A DNA stretch of 64,000 nucleotides from Thermocatellispora tengchongensis (GCF_014202315.1 NZ_JACHGN010000004.1:310001-374000); one strand, 5' to 3'; shown: positions 25,821-35,483, counted from the first letter of the stretch. Notes: generated by a model not told the origin, from the sequence alone. Made by a program: numbers and translations.

Positions 25821-26633
25821 TCAGGTGGTTGGGGGGTGGGGGCGCCAGGGCCAGGCGTGGTCTACCGGGCCGATGCCGGCGCCCAGGGGGAAGCCGTGGG
25901 CTATGGCGCCCGTCACGTACTCCTTGGCCTTGCGGACGGCCTCGGGGATCTCTTCGCCCAGGGCCAGGTGGGAGGCTATGGCGGAGGCGAGGGTGCAGCC
26001 GGTGCCGTGGGTGTGGCGGTTGTCGTGGCGGGGGGCGGTGAAGCGGTGCTCCTCGGTGCCGTTCGTCAGCAGGTCTACGGGCTCGCCGGGGAGGTGGCCG
26101 CCCTTGATCAGGACCCAGGCCGGGCCGAGGGAGAGTATGGCCTCGGCCGCTTCGCGCATGCGGCTCTCGTCCTCCACCTTGACGCCGGTGAGCTGGGCGA
26201 CCTCCCAGAGGTTGGGGGTGACCACGGTCGCGGTGGGCAGTAGGCGGGTCTTGACGGTCTCGACCGCCTCGGGGGCCAGCAGGGGGTCTCCGTGCTTCGA
26301 CACGCCCACCGGATCGACGACCACGGGGACGTCCAGGCCGGCCAGGACGCCCGCGACCGTCTCCACGAGGGCCGGGGAGGCGAGCATGCCGGTCTTGACG
26401 GCCTGGGCGCCGATGTCGCCGAGCACCGAGTCGAGCTGGGCGCGTACCGCCTCGGTGGGCAGCTCCCAGTAGCCCTGCACGCCCAGCGAGTTCTGCGCGG
26501 TCACCGCCGCGATCACGCTCATGCCGTGCACGCCCAGGGCCAGCATGGTCTTCAGGTCCGCCTGGATGCCCGCGCCGCCGCCCGAGTCGGAACCGGCCAC
26601 GGTCAGGACGCGGGGAGGGGTCGTCAGCGTCAT
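25821..26633 (-). CDS. thiD: Hydroxymethylpyrimidine (phosphate) kinase
   Basis: 270 residues. The substrate motif [16 protein letters not shown] lies near residues 13-28, and the ribokinase-type anion hole [11 protein letters not shown] near 210. It phosphorylates HMP and HMP-P for thiamine synthesis. The ATG at 26633 gives the usual [16 protein letters not shown] start; an open frame continuing to 26750 is not supported. thiL lies in the same direction two genes upstream, separated by a CBM2-like membrane protein. Confidence 0.94.
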   Translation of the reverse strand: MTLTTPPRVLTVAGSDSGGGAGIQADLKTMLALGVHGMSVIAAVTAQNSLGVQGYWELPTEAVRAQLDSVLGDIGAQAVKTGMLASPALVETVAGVLAGLDVPVVVDPVGVSKHGDPLLAPEAVETVKTRLLPTATVVTPNLWEVAQLTGVKVEDESRMREAAEAILSLGPAWVLIKGGHLPGEPVDLLTNGTEEHRFTAPRHDNRHTHGTGCTLASAIASHLALGEEIPEAVRKAKEYVTGAIAHGFPLGAGIGPVDHAWPWRPHPPTT

Positions 26634-26658
26634 GGCCCCATATAACCAGGCGCGGCGC

Positions 26659-28362
26659 CTACTCGACGGCGCAGGTGGCTCCGGTGACCTTGCAGTCGTC
26701 CGGGGCCTCGGCCTCGCCCACGGCGGTGAAGGTGATGACGACCTCCTCACCCGCGGGCACCTCGGCGTCGTAGTCGAGCACGAGGGTGTCGCCGCGCTGG
26801 TCCCACTCCACGCCGGGCACCGAGCTGACCACGCCGCCCACCGGCAGGCTGAGCCGCATGCGCGCCAGGTCGTCGGTGGTGTCGTTGACGACCTTCAGCT
26901 CGGCGGTGTAGCTGACGAGCGCCCGGTTCACCACGTCGAACCCGACGCGTACGGCCGCGCCGCCCGCGGCCACGTCCTCGCCGCCGGGCTGCTGGGGCTG
27001 GGGCACCGTCGGAGGCTGGGTGGTGACCACCGCCTGCGGGGTGCCGGTCGTGGCGGTCGGGGTCGGCGCGCCGAGCTGCTGCTGGTCCTCCTCTTCCTCG
27101 ATCTCGACGTCCGGCGGGGGCGTCTCCTGGGAGTCGATCTCGGGCTCGGGGTCGGGCTTGGGGGTGTTGGTCTTCTTCGCCGCCGGACCGCGGTCGGTGG
27201 TGGGGCGGTTGACGTTGGTCGTCGGGCCGGTGGTCGGGGTCTCCCCGGTGCCCGCCTCTTCGGTGGGGTCGTCCTCGGACGCCGCCTCCTCGGACGGCGT
27301 GTCCTCCGGCGGGCTCTCCTCCTCCAGCGGATCGGCCGGCTCGTCGATCGCGGCGGGCGGCCCGGACGCGGTGGGCGTGACGATCGCGCAGGTCTCGCCC
27401 TGGGCGCAGCTCGCCGCGGCCTTCTCGGTGGAGCGGTTCATGAACTGCAGGCCGGCCGCGCTGCCCCCGAGCAGGACCACCGCGGCGGCGACCGACAGGA
27501 TCGTCACCCGCATCCGCTTGCGGGGTGATCCCTGCGGGTCGTCCCACTTGGGGTCCAGGAAGTCCTCCCCGCCGCCCGACGGGCCGCCCCCTGCGGGGCC
27601 GGCGGGGTTGGTGCGGAACGCCTCGGGGAGGGGGGAGAGCTGGGTCGGGTCGGGGGCGCCGGTTCGGCTGGAGTAGACCAGGCGGTCCGAGGGCGGGGTG
27701 GAGACGCCCTCTCCTTCTCCTCCGCTCCTGGGCCCCTCGGGGGACGGGGTGCCTGGGGACAGGGGGTCGGCGGCCGGGGCTCCTGGGGCGTGGTTCTCGG
27801 GCCAGGAGGACGACAGGACGTCTCCCGGGCCTGCGCCGGGCGCGCCTGGGGGCGTCTCGGGGCCCTGGTGGTGCGGGGCGGCGAAGGCCGTGGGCTCCTG
27901 GTGGGGCGCGGCGGTGAAGGCCGTGGGGTCGTGCGGGGTCGGCCAGTCGGGGGCCGTGCTTCCCACGGGCCGTCCCTCGGCCGACCAGTCCGGGGACGTG
28001 CGGCGGCCTTCGGTGGGCCACCAGTCCGGGGTAGAGATGGACCGGCCGTCAGCGGGCCGGTCGGGGGCCGGGGTGCTCGGCGGGGGCGGTTCCGGCCAGC
28101 CGGGGGCAGGCTGGGCGGGGGCCGGGGTGGACCACTGCGGGGTCCACTGGGCGGTGGACTCGCCGGGGGCCTCGTCGTCGATGGCGCGCCATTCCGCGGT
28201 CCAGGACGCGGCCTCGTCCTCGTCGTCGTCGGGGAGCCGGCGGGGTCCGGTCGGCTCCAGCGAGGACGGCGCGGTCGGCTCGGGAGCGTCCGGCGCGGGG
28301 CGTGACCTGCGCCTTCCCCTCCTGCGCGACTGCTCCGATCCTTCTTCGCCGTGGCGGCCCAT
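26659..28362 (-). CDS. Pro/Asp-rich membrane protein with CBM2-like C-terminal domain
   Basis: 567 residues. Residues 1-280 are a disordered, Pro/Ser/Trp-rich cytoplasmic region with repeated PDW/APDWP-type motifs. A basic patch (SPRKRMR) and one membrane segment (about 287-306) follow, then a Thr/Pro/Glu-rich extracellular stalk and a C-terminal domain of about 95 residues ([20 protein letters not shown] onward) that looks like a CBM2/cellulose-binding beta-sandwich. Function is unknown; binding to a surface polysaccharide is an inference. The ATG at 28362 has GAAGGG upstream. The promoter region is unusually AT-rich. Confidence 0.75.
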   Translation of the reverse strand: MGRHGEEGSEQSRRRGRRRSRPAPDAPEPTAPSSLEPTGPRRLPDDDEDEAASWTAEWRAIDDEAPGESTAQWTPQWSTPAPAQPAPGWPEPPPPSTPAPDRPADGRSISTPDWWPTEGRRTSPDWSAEGRPVGSTAPDWPTPHDPTAFTAAPHQEPTAFAAPHHQGPETPPGAPGAGPGDVLSSSWPENHAPGAPAADPLSPGTPSPEGPRSGGEGEGVSTPPSDRLVYSSRTGAPDPTQLSPLPEAFRTNPAGPAGGGPSGGGEDFLDPKWDDPQGSPRKRMRVTILSVAAAVVLLGGSAAGLQFMNRSTEKAAASCAQGETCAIVTPTASGPPAAIDEPADPLEEESPPEDTPSEEAASEDDPTEEAGTGETPTTGPTTNVNRPTTDRGPAAKKTNTPKPDPEPEIDSQETPPPDVEIEEEEDQQQLGAPTPTATTGTPQAVVTTQPPTVPQPQQPGGEDVAAGGAAVRVGFDVVNRALVSYTAELKVVNDTTDDLARMRLSLPVGGVVSSVPGVEWDQRGDTLVLDYDAEVPAGEEVVITFTAVGEAEAPDDCKVTGATCAVE

Positions 28363-28394
28363 CACAGCCCTTCCTGTCGGGAACCATGGCCGCC

Positions 28395-28445
28395 CATCTT
28401 CATAACATCTTTAATACTTCTTTGTCACAAATATCACTTAAGTAC
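28395..28445 (-). promoter_or_regulatory. AT-rich promoter island of the CBM2-like gene
   Basis: This stretch is strikingly AT-rich for the genome and contains TTTGTCACAAA (28421-28431), a palindrome apart from its centre. It lies about 60 bp upstream of the minus-strand start. No good sigma-70 pair could be fixed. Confidence 0.4.
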
Positions 28446-28455
28446 CAGCACCTGA

Positions 28456-29397
28456 TCACTCTCTGAAGTGATCCCAGCCGCCGGGCCCCGCCGGGCGGCC
28501 GCCTACGGTGACCTCGGACCCCTCGCCCACGCGGCCCACCACCAGCCAGTGCGGGGGAAGCGGCGTGTCCTGCGGGAACGTGGCCGCGAGGGCGTGGTCG
28601 TCACCGCCGGTGAGCACCCATTCCAGGGGGTCGGCGGCCAGGGCCCCGGCCGCCTCGGTGAGCGGTCCGGGCAGCGGCAGCGCGGCGGGGTCGAGGTCGA
28701 TCGAGACGCCGCTCTCCTCGGCGATGTGGCCGAGGTCCTGCAGCAGGCCGTCGCTCACGTCCAGCATCGCGGTGGCGCCCAGCCGGGCCGCCTCCGGCCC
28801 GCACGAGTACGGCGGGCGCGGGCGGCGGTGGGCCTCGACCAGTTCCGGGAAGCCCTCCCGTCCGGCCAGCAGCAGGGCCAGCCCGGCGGCGGCGTGACCC
28901 AGCCGGCCCGCTATCGCGACCAGGTCGCCGGGGCGCGCGCCCGATCTGGTGACCGGCGCCCGGCCGCCCAGGTCGCCGAGGGCGGTGACGCCGATTACCA
29001 CCCCGTCGGCGGAGCGGGCGATGTCGCCGCCCACGACGCTGGCGCCGACGAGGGCGCACTCCTCGCGGAAGCCGTCGGCGAGGCCGTCCACCCAGGCGGT
29101 TCCGGTGGCGGCCGGGAGGCCGAGGCCGACGACGATCGCGGTCGGCTCGGCGCCCATGGCGGAGACGTCGGCGAGGTTCTGGGCCGCGGCCTTGCGCCCG
29201 ATGTCGTAGGCGCTGGACCAATCGCGGCGAAAGTGCCTACCCTCAAGTAACAAGTCCGTCGTCACGACGACCCGCCCATCGGGCGCGCTGACCAGCGCGG
29301 CGTCGTCTCCCGGGCCGAGCAATACGGTCCGGCCCTGCGGCAAGCGCCCGGCAATCCGTGCAACAACTCCGAATTCGCCGAGATCTCCGACTGTGAT
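28456..29397 (-). CDS. thiL: Thiamine-monophosphate kinase, apparent ATC start
   Basis: 313 residues if started at ATC (29395-29397). It phosphorylates thiamine monophosphate to the diphosphate. Motifs: GPGDDAALV near 28-36, TTDLLLEGRHF near 46-56, and the Mg-binding Asp residues of DVSDGLL near 211. The conserved ThiL N terminus TVGDLGEFGVVARIAGRLP is encoded directly after the ATC, and AGGAGGTG lies 6 nt before it. The nearest in-frame TTG (29343) would remove 18 conserved residues and has no ribosome binding site. I therefore prefer the ATC codon, or a mutated ATG. Confidence 0.88.
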   Translation of the reverse strand: MTVGDLGEFGVVARIAGRLPQGRTVLLGPGDDAALVSAPDGRVVVTTDLLLEGRHFRRDWSSAYDIGRKAAAQNLADVSAMGAEPTAIVVGLGLPAATGTAWVDGLADGFREECALVGASVVGGDIARSADGVVIGVTALGDLGGRAPVTRSGARPGDLVAIAGRLGHAAAGLALLLAGREGFPELVEAHRRPRPPYSCGPEAARLGATAMLDVSDGLLQDLGHIAEESGVSIDLDPAALPLPGPLTEAAGALAADPLEWVLTGGDDHALAATFPQDTPLPPHWLVVGRVGEGSEVTVGGRPAGPGGWDHFRE

Positions 29398-29477
29398 GGT
29401 GCACCTCCTGACGCAACTCAGGGTACGGTGGCCCTTCGGGCTGATCCAATCCAGCTCAGCCCGCCCGGGAGGACGTG

Positions 29478-29711
29478 ATGGTGCAGGCCTACATCCTTAT
29501 CCAGACCGAGGTCGGCAAGGCCGCGGCCGTAGCCCGCGAGATCGCCTCGATACCCGGTGTGACGCAGGCGGAAGACGTCACCGGCCCGTACGATGTGATC
29601 GTCAGAGCCGAGGCCCGCAACGTGGACGAGCTGGGCAAGCTCGTGGTGGCCCAGATTCAGGCGGTGGAGGGGATCACGCGTACTCTTACGTGCCCCATCG
29701 TGCACATCTGA
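29478..29711 (+). CDS. Stand-alone Lrp/AsnC ligand-binding (RAM) domain protein
   Basis: 77 residues forming one AsnC-type alpha/beta RAM domain (MVQAYILIQTEVGKAAAVA to TRTLTCPIVHI) with no DNA-binding domain. Such small proteins assemble into oligomers that bind amino acids; their partners are usually unknown. GGGAGGA precedes the ATG, with a GTG one codon upstream also possible. It is divergent from thiL, with 80 bp between. Confidence 0.88.
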   Translation: MVQAYILIQTEVGKAAAVAREIASIPGVTQAEDVTGPYDVIVRAEARNVDELGKLVVAQIQAVEGITRTLTCPIVHI

Positions 29712-29734
29712 CCGCTCCCGACGTTGGACCGCCA

Positions 29735-30184
29735 TTGATCAGACCGCCGCGCCGCTCCCGATCCCTGCTTCTCGCGGCCGCCGCCGCCCTCGCGCTGGCG
29801 GGGTGCGGCGGCGCCGTACGCGTGGATCCGCCGGCCCCCGACCCCACGGCCGCCGCCGCCTGCAAGACGCTCGCCGGGCTGCTGCCGCAGCGGCTCGACG
29901 GCGCCGATCGGGTGGAGTCGGAGCCCCCCTCCCCGTACGTCGCGGTGTGGGGGGAGGGCGAGATCGCGCTCAGGTGCGGGGTGCCGCGGCCCGCGGCCAT
30001 GGCGCCCACCGACCAGCTCTCCACGATCGACGGCGTGGGCTGGTTCGCCGACCCGCGCGCCGACACGCTGTTCACGGCGGTGACCGGCAGCGGGTACGTC
30101 GAGGTGACGATCTCCCGCGAGCACCAGCCGGGCATCGTGCTGGGCGAGCTGGCCGCGCCGATCAAGAAGGCGCTGCCCGGCTAG
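29735..30184 (+). CDS. DUF3515 lipoprotein
   Basis: 149 residues. A signal peptide with lipobox LAGC precedes a domain of the DUF3515 type (CKTLAGLLPQRLDG; YVAVWGEGEIALRCGVPRP). These are actinobacterial extracytoplasmic proteins of unknown function encoded next to ddl and thiL, as here. I use the TTG at 29735 because it gives a compact signal peptide; the ribosome binding site is weak. It converges on ddl, 8 bp away. Confidence 0.82.
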   Translation: MIRPPRRSRSLLLAAAAALALAGCGGAVRVDPPAPDPTAAAACKTLAGLLPQRLDGADRVESEPPSPYVAVWGEGEIALRCGVPRPAAMAPTDQLSTIDGVGWFADPRADTLFTAVTGSGYVEVTISREHQPGIVLGELAAPIKKALPG

Positions 30185-30192
30185 GGCGGGGG

Positions 30193-31290
30193 TCAGCGCA
30201 GGCCGGTCGGGCGGGCCAGGGCGAGCTGGATCAGGTGGTCCACCAGCCCGGAGTACGGCAGGCCGCTGGCCGCCCACAGTTGCGGGGCCACCGAGAGCGC
30301 GGTGAAGCCGGGCATGGTGTTGATCTCGTTCAGGATCAGCTCGCCCTGCGGCGTGTAGAAGAAGTCCACCCGGGCCAGGCCCTCGCAGCCGAGCGCCTCG
30401 AAGGCGCGCACCGCCATCGCGCGCAGCCGCTCGGCGGTCTCGGCGGGCAGGTCGGCGGGTACTTGCAAGGACATGTGTCCTTCGTAGTACTTGGCGGCGA
30501 AGTCGAAGAACTCGTGGTCCTCGCGCGGCAGCACCTCGCCGGGCACGCTGGCCGCGGGCGGCTCGTCGCCGAGCGACTGGAGCACCGCGCACTCGATCTC
30601 GCGGCCGGTGATCGCGGCCTCGACCAGCACCTTGGGGTCGTGCTCGCGGGCGAACTCGACCGCGCCCTCCAGCTCGTCCAGGCCGGTGGCCTTGGAGATG
30701 CCCTGGCTGGACCCGGCCCGCGACGGCTTGACGAACACCGGCCAGCCCAGCTCCTGGATCTCCTTCAGCACCCGGTCGCGCTCCAGCCTCCAGTCGCGGT
30801 CGCGGACCACGACGTACGGGCCGACGGGCAGGCCGGAGGCGGCCAGGACCATCTTCATGTAGCCCTTGTCCATGCCGACGGCGCTGGCCAGCACCCCCGA
30901 GCCGACGTAGGGCACGCCGGCCATCTCCAGCAGGCCCTGGATGGTGCCGTCCTCGCCGAAGGGGCCGTGCAGGACCGGGAACACCACGTCCACGTGGCCC
31001 AGCTCGACCGGGATGCGGCCGGGTTCGAGCGCCACCAGCGACGCCCCGCCCGAGGGCAGCGCCAGCGCGGTGCCGGATTCGTCCACCGACGCCTCGATCG
31101 CGAACTGCTGTTCGCTGCTGGCGAGGACCCAGCGTCCGTCGCGGGCGATGCCCACGGGGATGACGTCGTACTTGGACCGGTCGATGGCCTGGAGCACGCT
31201 GCCCGCGCCCATCAGCGACACCGCGTGCTCGGAGTTGCGGCCACCGAAGACGATGGCGACCCTCGGCCGGGACTCCCGCTCTTCGTTCAT
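30193..31290 (-). CDS. ddl: D-alanine--D-alanine ligase
   Basis: 365 residues, ATP-grasp family. The N-terminal domain begins RVAIVFGGRNSEHAVSL (about 10-26), with the catalytic Glu in SEH. The central domain includes KPSRAGSSQGISKA (about 185-198) and the C-terminal metal site lies in RVDFFYTPQGELILNEINTMPG (about 305-326). It makes the D-Ala-D-Ala dipeptide for peptidoglycan. It is followed, in the direction of transcription, by a convergent DUF3515 gene. Confidence 0.96.
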   Translation of the reverse strand: MNEERESRPRVAIVFGGRNSEHAVSLMGAGSVLQAIDRSKYDVIPVGIARDGRWVLASSEQQFAIEASVDESGTALALPSGGASLVALEPGRIPVELGHVDVVFPVLHGPFGEDGTIQGLLEMAGVPYVGSGVLASAVGMDKGYMKMVLAASGLPVGPYVVVRDRDWRLERDRVLKEIQELGWPVFVKPSRAGSSQGISKATGLDELEGAVEFAREHDPKVLVEAAITGREIECAVLQSLGDEPPAASVPGEVLPREDHEFFDFAAKYYEGHMSLQVPADLPAETAERLRAMAVRAFEALGCEGLARVDFFYTPQGELILNEINTMPGFTALSVAPQLWAASGLPYSGLVDHLIQLALARPTGLR

Positions 31291-31330
31291 GATGCCCGAA
31301 TCTATCGCGTCTGGGTGGTCAATCCCGCTG

Positions 31331-32593
31331 TCAGGCGCGTGTCGGCCCGACCTGCCGCGGCATGCGCAGCGCGTCGAGCGCGCTGGTCACGTCGGCGATG
31401 AGGTCCTCGGCGTCCTCCAGGCCGATGGAGAAGCGCACGGCGCCGGGGTCGATCCGGGCGGCGGCGAGCGCGTCGTCGTCGAGCTGGTGGTGGGTGGCGG
31501 AGGCGACGTGGGCGGCGGTGGTGCGGGCGCCGCCCATGGAGGAGGCGACCGCGGCCAGGCGCAGCCCGCCGGCCAGCGCGAGCCCGGCCTCGTAGCCGCC
31601 GTGCGGCGTGACGGTGACGCAGGCGCCGTACCTGGTGCCCTCGGGACCGGAGTCGAACAGGCGGCGGGCCGGCTCGTTGCCGGGGTGGCCGGGCAGCCCC
31701 GGATAGTCGACCCGGCGTACGGCCGGGTGCTTGGCGACCGCGGCGGCGAACAGCATGGCGGTGGAGCACATGCGGCGTACGCGCAGGGTCAGGGTCTCAA
31801 GACCGCGGCGCAGCAGGAACGCGTCGTCGGGCGAGAGCGAGCCGCCGATGTCGGCGCGCACCTCGCGCAGCCGCTCGATCAGCGCCGGGCGGCCCACCAC
31901 CACCCCGCCGGTCGCGTCGCCGTGGCCGCCGAGGAAGTGGGTCGCGGAGTGCACCACCAGGTCGGCGCCGTGCTCCAGGGGGCGGCACAGGATCGGGGTG
32001 GCCAGTGTGGAATCGACGATGAGCAGCGCGCCCGCGGCACGCGCGATCCGGTACAGGCCGCGGATGTCGGCCACGGCGAGCGTGGGGTTGGCCAGCGTCT
32101 CCACGAGCACGATCTTGGTGGTGCCGCGCACGGCCGCGCGCACCGCGCCGAGGTCGCCGGCGGCCACGAAGTCGGCGGACACCCCGAACCGGGACATCAC
32201 CTTGGTCAGCAGCGAGTACGTGCCGCCCGACACCGGCAGCGGCGCCACCACGTGCGATCCCGCGCGCAGGAAGGTCAGCAGCACTCCCGTGATCGCCGCC
32301 ATGCCGGACGAGTACGCCTGCCCGGCCACGTCCTCGGGCGCCGCGGCCCCCTCCAGCGCGGCCACGGCCGCCGCGAAGGAGGCGGTGGTCGGGTTGTCGA
32401 GCCGGCTGTAGGCGTACCCGCCCGACCGGCCGGTGACGACATCGGCGTGCTCGGCGGCGCTGTCGAAGCCCCACGCCGCACTGCGCCAGACGGGCTGGCC
32501 CAGACCGGGCCGCTCGGGAACGTGCGGGCTGGGCGGATGCGCGGCGCGCGTGTTCTCACCACGCCTGCGCGGCATACGTCGTGAGCTGGTCAC
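31331..32593 (-). CDS. Cys/Met-metabolism PLP-fold enzyme with His in place of the PLP lysine
   Basis: 420 residues of the cystathionine gamma-synthase/lyase fold. Present: YSRLDNPT near 62-69, SSGMAAI near 95, GGTYSLL with the ring-stacking Tyr126 and VDST with Asp194. At the Schiff-base position the family has SATK, but here it is SATH (His219, codon CAC at 31937-31939). The rest of the motif (GGHGDATGG) is intact. Loss of the Lys should abolish normal PLP chemistry, so the protein may be non-enzymatic or use PLP differently. The GTG start overlaps the gpsA stop (GTGA). Confidence 0.82.
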   Translation of the reverse strand: MTSSRRMPRRRGENTRAAHPPSPHVPERPGLGQPVWRSAAWGFDSAAEHADVVTGRSGGYAYSRLDNPTTASFAAAVAALEGAAAPEDVAGQAYSSGMAAITGVLLTFLRAGSHVVAPLPVSGGTYSLLTKVMSRFGVSADFVAAGDLGAVRAAVRGTTKIVLVETLANPTLAVADIRGLYRIARAAGALLIVDSTLATPILCRPLEHGADLVVHSATHFLGGHGDATGGVVVGRPALIERLREVRADIGGSLSPDDAFLLRRGLETLTLRVRRMCSTAMLFAAAVAKHPAVRRVDYPGLPGHPGNEPARRLFDSGPEGTRYGACVTVTPHGGYEAGLALAGGLRLAAVASSMGGARTTAAHVASATHHQLDDDALAAARIDPGAVRFSIGLEDAEDLIADVTSALDALRMPRQVGPTRA

Positions 32594-33600
32594 ACTCCGT
32601 ACCGTTCCGGCTTTGGAGTGCGTGACATGAGCAGCACTCCCGCCTCGCTGGGGGTCATTCCGTCGTGCACGACGCCCACCACGACCTCCGTGATGGGCAT
32701 CTCCACGTCATGTTTCCTGGCGAGTTCGAGCACCGCCTCGCAGGACTTCACGCCCTCGGCGGTCTGCTTGGTGGCGGCGACGACCTCCGCCAGGGTCATA
32801 CCGCGTCCGAGATTCTCGCCGAAAGTGCGGTTCCTGGACAACGGGGAGGCGCATGTGGCGACGAGGTCGCCCATGCCGGCCAGGCCGGCGAAGGTGTGCG
32901 GGTCGGCGCCGAGCGCCGCGCCGAGGCGGGAGATCTCGGCCAGGCCGCGCGTCATCAGCATCGCGCGTACGTTGTCGCCCAGGCCCATGCCCGCCGAGAC
33001 GCCCACGGCCAGCGCGATCACGTTCTTCACCGCGCCGCCCAGCTCGACGCCCACGACGTCGGTGTTGGTGTAGGGGCGGAACCAGGGGGGCAGGTGGCAG
33101 GCCGCCTGCAGCCGCTCGGCCACCGACTGGTCGGCGCAGGCCACCACCGTGGCCGCGGGCTGCCGTTCGGCGATCTCGCGGGCCAGGTTGGGGCCGGAGA
33201 TCACGGCCACGCGGTCCTCGCCCACGCCCGCGACCTCGCGGATCACCTCGCTCATCCGCTTGGCGCTGCCCAGCTCGATGCCCTTCATCAGGCTGACCAG
33301 CACGGCCCGGCGCGGGATGTGCGGCACCCAGGCGGCGAGGTTGCCGCGCAGGCTCTGCGACGGGATCGCCAGCACCACGAAGTCGGCGTCGCGCAGCGCG
33401 TGCTCGGCGTCGGTGGTGGCGCGCAGCGCGGGCGGCAGCTTGATGCCCGGCAGGTAGTCGGGGTTCTCGTGCCGCGCGTCGATGGCCTCGACGATCTCGG
33501 CGCGGCGCCCCCACAGCACGGTCTGGGTGCCGGCCTCGGCGAGGATCATGGCGAACGTGGTGCCCCACGAACCGGTTCCGAAAACGGCGGCCTTCGTCAT
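32590..33600 (-). CDS. gpsA: Glycerol-3-phosphate dehydrogenase [NAD(P)+]
   Basis: 336 residues. The Rossmann motif is [10 protein letters not shown] near residues 8-17 and the catalytic Lys lies in [13 protein letters not shown] near 190; [11 protein letters not shown] near 260 binds substrate. It reduces dihydroxyacetone phosphate to sn-glycerol-3-phosphate for phospholipids. It is followed at 20 bp, in the same direction, by transcription from plsC, giving a plsC-gpsA-PLP-enzyme-ddl order. Confidence 0.95.
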   Translation of the reverse strand: MTKAAVFGTGSWGTTFAMILAEAGTQTVLWGRRAEIVEAIDARHENPDYLPGIKLPPALRATTDAEHALRDADFVVLAIPSQSLRGNLAAWVPHIPRRAVLVSLMKGIELGSAKRMSEVIREVAGVGEDRVAVISGPNLAREIAERQPAATVVACADQSVAERLQAACHLPPWFRPYTNTDVVGVELGGAVKNVIALAVGVSAGMGLGDNVRAMLMTRGLAEISRLGAALGADPHTFAGLAGMGDLVATCASPLSRNRTFGENLGRGMTLAEVVAATKQTAEGVKSCEAVLELARKHDVEMPITEVVVGVVHDGMTPSEAGVLLMSRTPKPERYGV

Positions 33601-33620
33601 TGCTTCACCGTACGCCGTCG

Positions 33621-34382
33621 TCACGCCTCGGCGGACTTTTCCACGCCATCGCCGGGATCGGCGGCGGGGTCGATCCGGGGGGTGGCGGGATAGGGGGTCT
33701 CCGGCGGCTTCTCGCCGCGGATGTCGGCGAGCAGCGCCGTGATCGCGGCGATGATGTCGGCGGTCGCGTCGCGCAGCACCTCGGCGGTCACCGGCGGCCC
33801 GGCGTACTTCGACAGGTCCACCGGCGGCCCGGCCTTGACGTGGAAGGTCTTGCGCGGGAACAGGTTCGGCTTCTTCGATCCGTACGGCAGCAGCTCGTGC
33901 GCGCCCCAGTGGGCGATCGGGATCACCGGTGCGCCGGTGGCCAGGGCGAGCCGGGCGGCGCCGGTCTTGCCGGTCATCGGCCACAGGTCAGGGTCGCGGG
34001 TGACCGTGCCCTCGGGGTAGAAGATCACGGCCGCGCCGTCGCGGATGCCCCGCTCGGCGGCGGCCAGCGACTTCCCCGCCTCGGTGGAGCCGCGGTAGAC
34101 GGGGATCGTGCGCAGCCAGCGGATGATCTTGCCGACCGCCGGCGCCCGGAACACGCCCGCCTTGGCCAGGAACACCGGCCAGCGCCCGTTGTCGTACAGG
34201 AAGTGCGACAGCAGGACCGGGTCGGTCCAGGACAGGTGGTTGGTGACGATGATGATCCCGCCCTTGCGGGGCAGGTGCTCGCCCCCGCGCCAGTCGCGTT
34301 TGGTCAGCAGCAGCATCAGCGGCTTGCAGATGGCCACGGCCACGGCTTCCCAGAACCACGGCGGGCGCTCCGGCCGGCTCAT
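33621..34382 (-). CDS. 1-acyl-sn-glycerol-3-phosphate acyltransferase (PlsC family)
   Basis: 253 residues. The acyltransferase motifs are NHLSWTD (NHx4D, about 47-53), YRGSTEAG near 96 and YPEGTVTRD near 121. It would acylate lysophosphatidate on the inner membrane face. GTGGAGG precedes the ATG at 34382; the frame extends far upstream, antisense to cofC, and that part is not coding. Together with gpsA it makes a phospholipid-synthesis pair. A Pro-rich tail (residues 225-253) is not conserved. Confidence 0.92.
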   Translation of the reverse strand: MSRPERPPWFWEAVAVAICKPLMLLLTKRDWRGGEHLPRKGGIIIVTNHLSWTDPVLLSHFLYDNGRWPVFLAKAGVFRAPAVGKIIRWLRTIPVYRGSTEAGKSLAAAERGIRDGAAVIFYPEGTVTRDPDLWPMTGKTGAARLALATGAPVIPIAHWGAHELLPYGSKKPNLFPRKTFHVKAGPPVDLSKYAGPPVTAEVLRDATADIIAAITALLADIRGEKPPETPYPATPRIDPAADPGDGVEKSAEA

Positions 34383-34452
34383 CGGCACCTCCACATGACA
34401 CACGGTTCGCGCCATCATCCTCCCGGTTGCCCGGTAAGGCTGTCGAGGCGCG

Positions 34453-35112
34453 ATGCTTAAGGGTATGCACCCTGCGCTACGTCCCGGCTGGACCCTCGTC
34501 GTGCCGGTGAAGACGCTGGTCGCCGCCAAGACCCGGCTCGCGGAGGCGGCCGGGCCGCACCGCGCCGCGCTGGCGGTCGCGGTGGCCTGTGACACGGTGG
34601 CGGCGGCGCTGGCCTGCCCGGCGGTGGCGCGGGTCGTGGTCGTGACCGGCGACCCGCTCGCGGCCGGCCCGCTGGCCGAGGTGGGCGCCCACGTGGTGGG
34701 CGACCCGGAGGCCGGGCTGAACGCCGCGCTGCGCCACGGGGCCGCCGAGGCGCGCGGGCTCGCGCCGTACGCGCCGGTGGGGGCGCTCCAGGCCGACCTG
34801 CCCGCGCTGCGCCCGGCCGAGCTGGCCACGGCGCTGGAGGCGGCGGCGGAGTTCGAGCAGGCGTTCGTGCCCGACGCGGCCGAGATCGGCACCACGTTCT
34901 ACGGCGTCGCGCCCGGGGTGCCGTTCCGTCCCGGCTTCGGCGGCGAGTCGCGGGCCAGGCACCTGAGCCGGGGCGCCAAGGAGCTGACCATCGACGGCAT
35001 CCCCAGCCTGCGCCGCGACGTGGACACCCCCGCCGACCTGGCCGAGGCCCTGCGCCTCGGCGTCGGCCCCCGCACCGCCGAGATCGCGGCCCTCATCGCG
35101 CGGGGGTCGTGA
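34453..35112 (+). CDS. cofC: 2-phospho-L-lactate guanylyltransferase (F420 synthesis)
   Basis: 219 residues of the CofC/FbiD family: VVPVKTLVAAKTRLA near 15-30, LQADLPALRP near 115-124 and a C-terminal DVDTPADL near 190. It activates phospholactate or phosphoenolpyruvate with GTP in coenzyme F420 assembly. It is divergent from plsC (70-bp gap), the usual actinomycete arrangement. The start may be the ATG at 34453 or the one at 34465. Confidence 0.92.
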   Translation: MLKGMHPALRPGWTLVVPVKTLVAAKTRLAEAAGPHRAALAVAVACDTVAAALACPAVARVVVVTGDPLAAGPLAEVGAHVVGDPEAGLNAALRHGAAEARGLAPYAPVGALQADLPALRPAELATALEAAAEFEQAFVPDAAEIGTTFYGVAPGVPFRPGFGGESRARHLSRGAKELTIDGIPSLRRDVDTPADLAEALRLGVGPRTAEIAALIARGS

Positions 35113-35221
35113 GCCGCAATACCCGCCGCGAGGTCGGGATCGGCAGATGGGCCGCGAACAGGCCGATCAGCCCCGCCCACAGCGCCGCGCGCGGTCCCAG
35201 CCCCTCGGCCAGCACTCCCCC
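35093..35221 (-). pseudogene. Remnant of an MFS transporter C terminus
   Basis: About 42 codons read GVLAEGLGPRAALWAGLIG and then end in TSRRVLRL-TPAR before a stop codon. This resembles the last transmembrane helix and basic tail of a major facilitator protein. The frame has no upstream MFS sequence, because the promoter and start of the cold-shock-like gene lie there. It overlaps the end of cofC by 20 bp. The assignment rests on pattern similarity only. Confidence 0.4.
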
Positions 35222-35276
35222 GGCCCGTCGCGGCGTGGAGGAGGCAAACGCTTTTCCGGGGCTTAAGGTTGGGGGC

Positions 35277-35483
35277 ATGCAGGCCACGGTGCGGTCGTTC
35301 GACCCGGAGACCCGGTCGGGGTCGGTGTTCCTCGACGACGGTACGCAGCTCGCCTTCGGCACCGAGGCGTTCGACGCGGGGCCGCTGCGGCTGCTGCGGC
35401 CGGGTCAGCGGGTGAACATCCGCCTGGACGACGACGGCGCGATCTCGGTGATCACGCTCAGCACGTTCCCGCTGCCGCGATAG
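35277..35483 (+). CDS. Small cold-shock/S1-like protein
   Basis: 68 residues (MQATVRSFDPETRSGSVFLDD to SVITLSTFPLPR), predicted as a five-stranded OB fold like CspA or S1 but lacking the classical KGFGFI and VFVH RNA-binding motifs. A gene of this kind lies near hup and cofC in related actinomycetes. The ATG at 35277 is preceded by a G-rich stretch. A longer frame from 35112 is not supported. Confidence 0.72.
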   Translation: MQATVRSFDPETRSGSVFLDDGTQLAFGTEAFDAGPLRLLRPGQRVNIRLDDDGAISVITLSTFPLPR

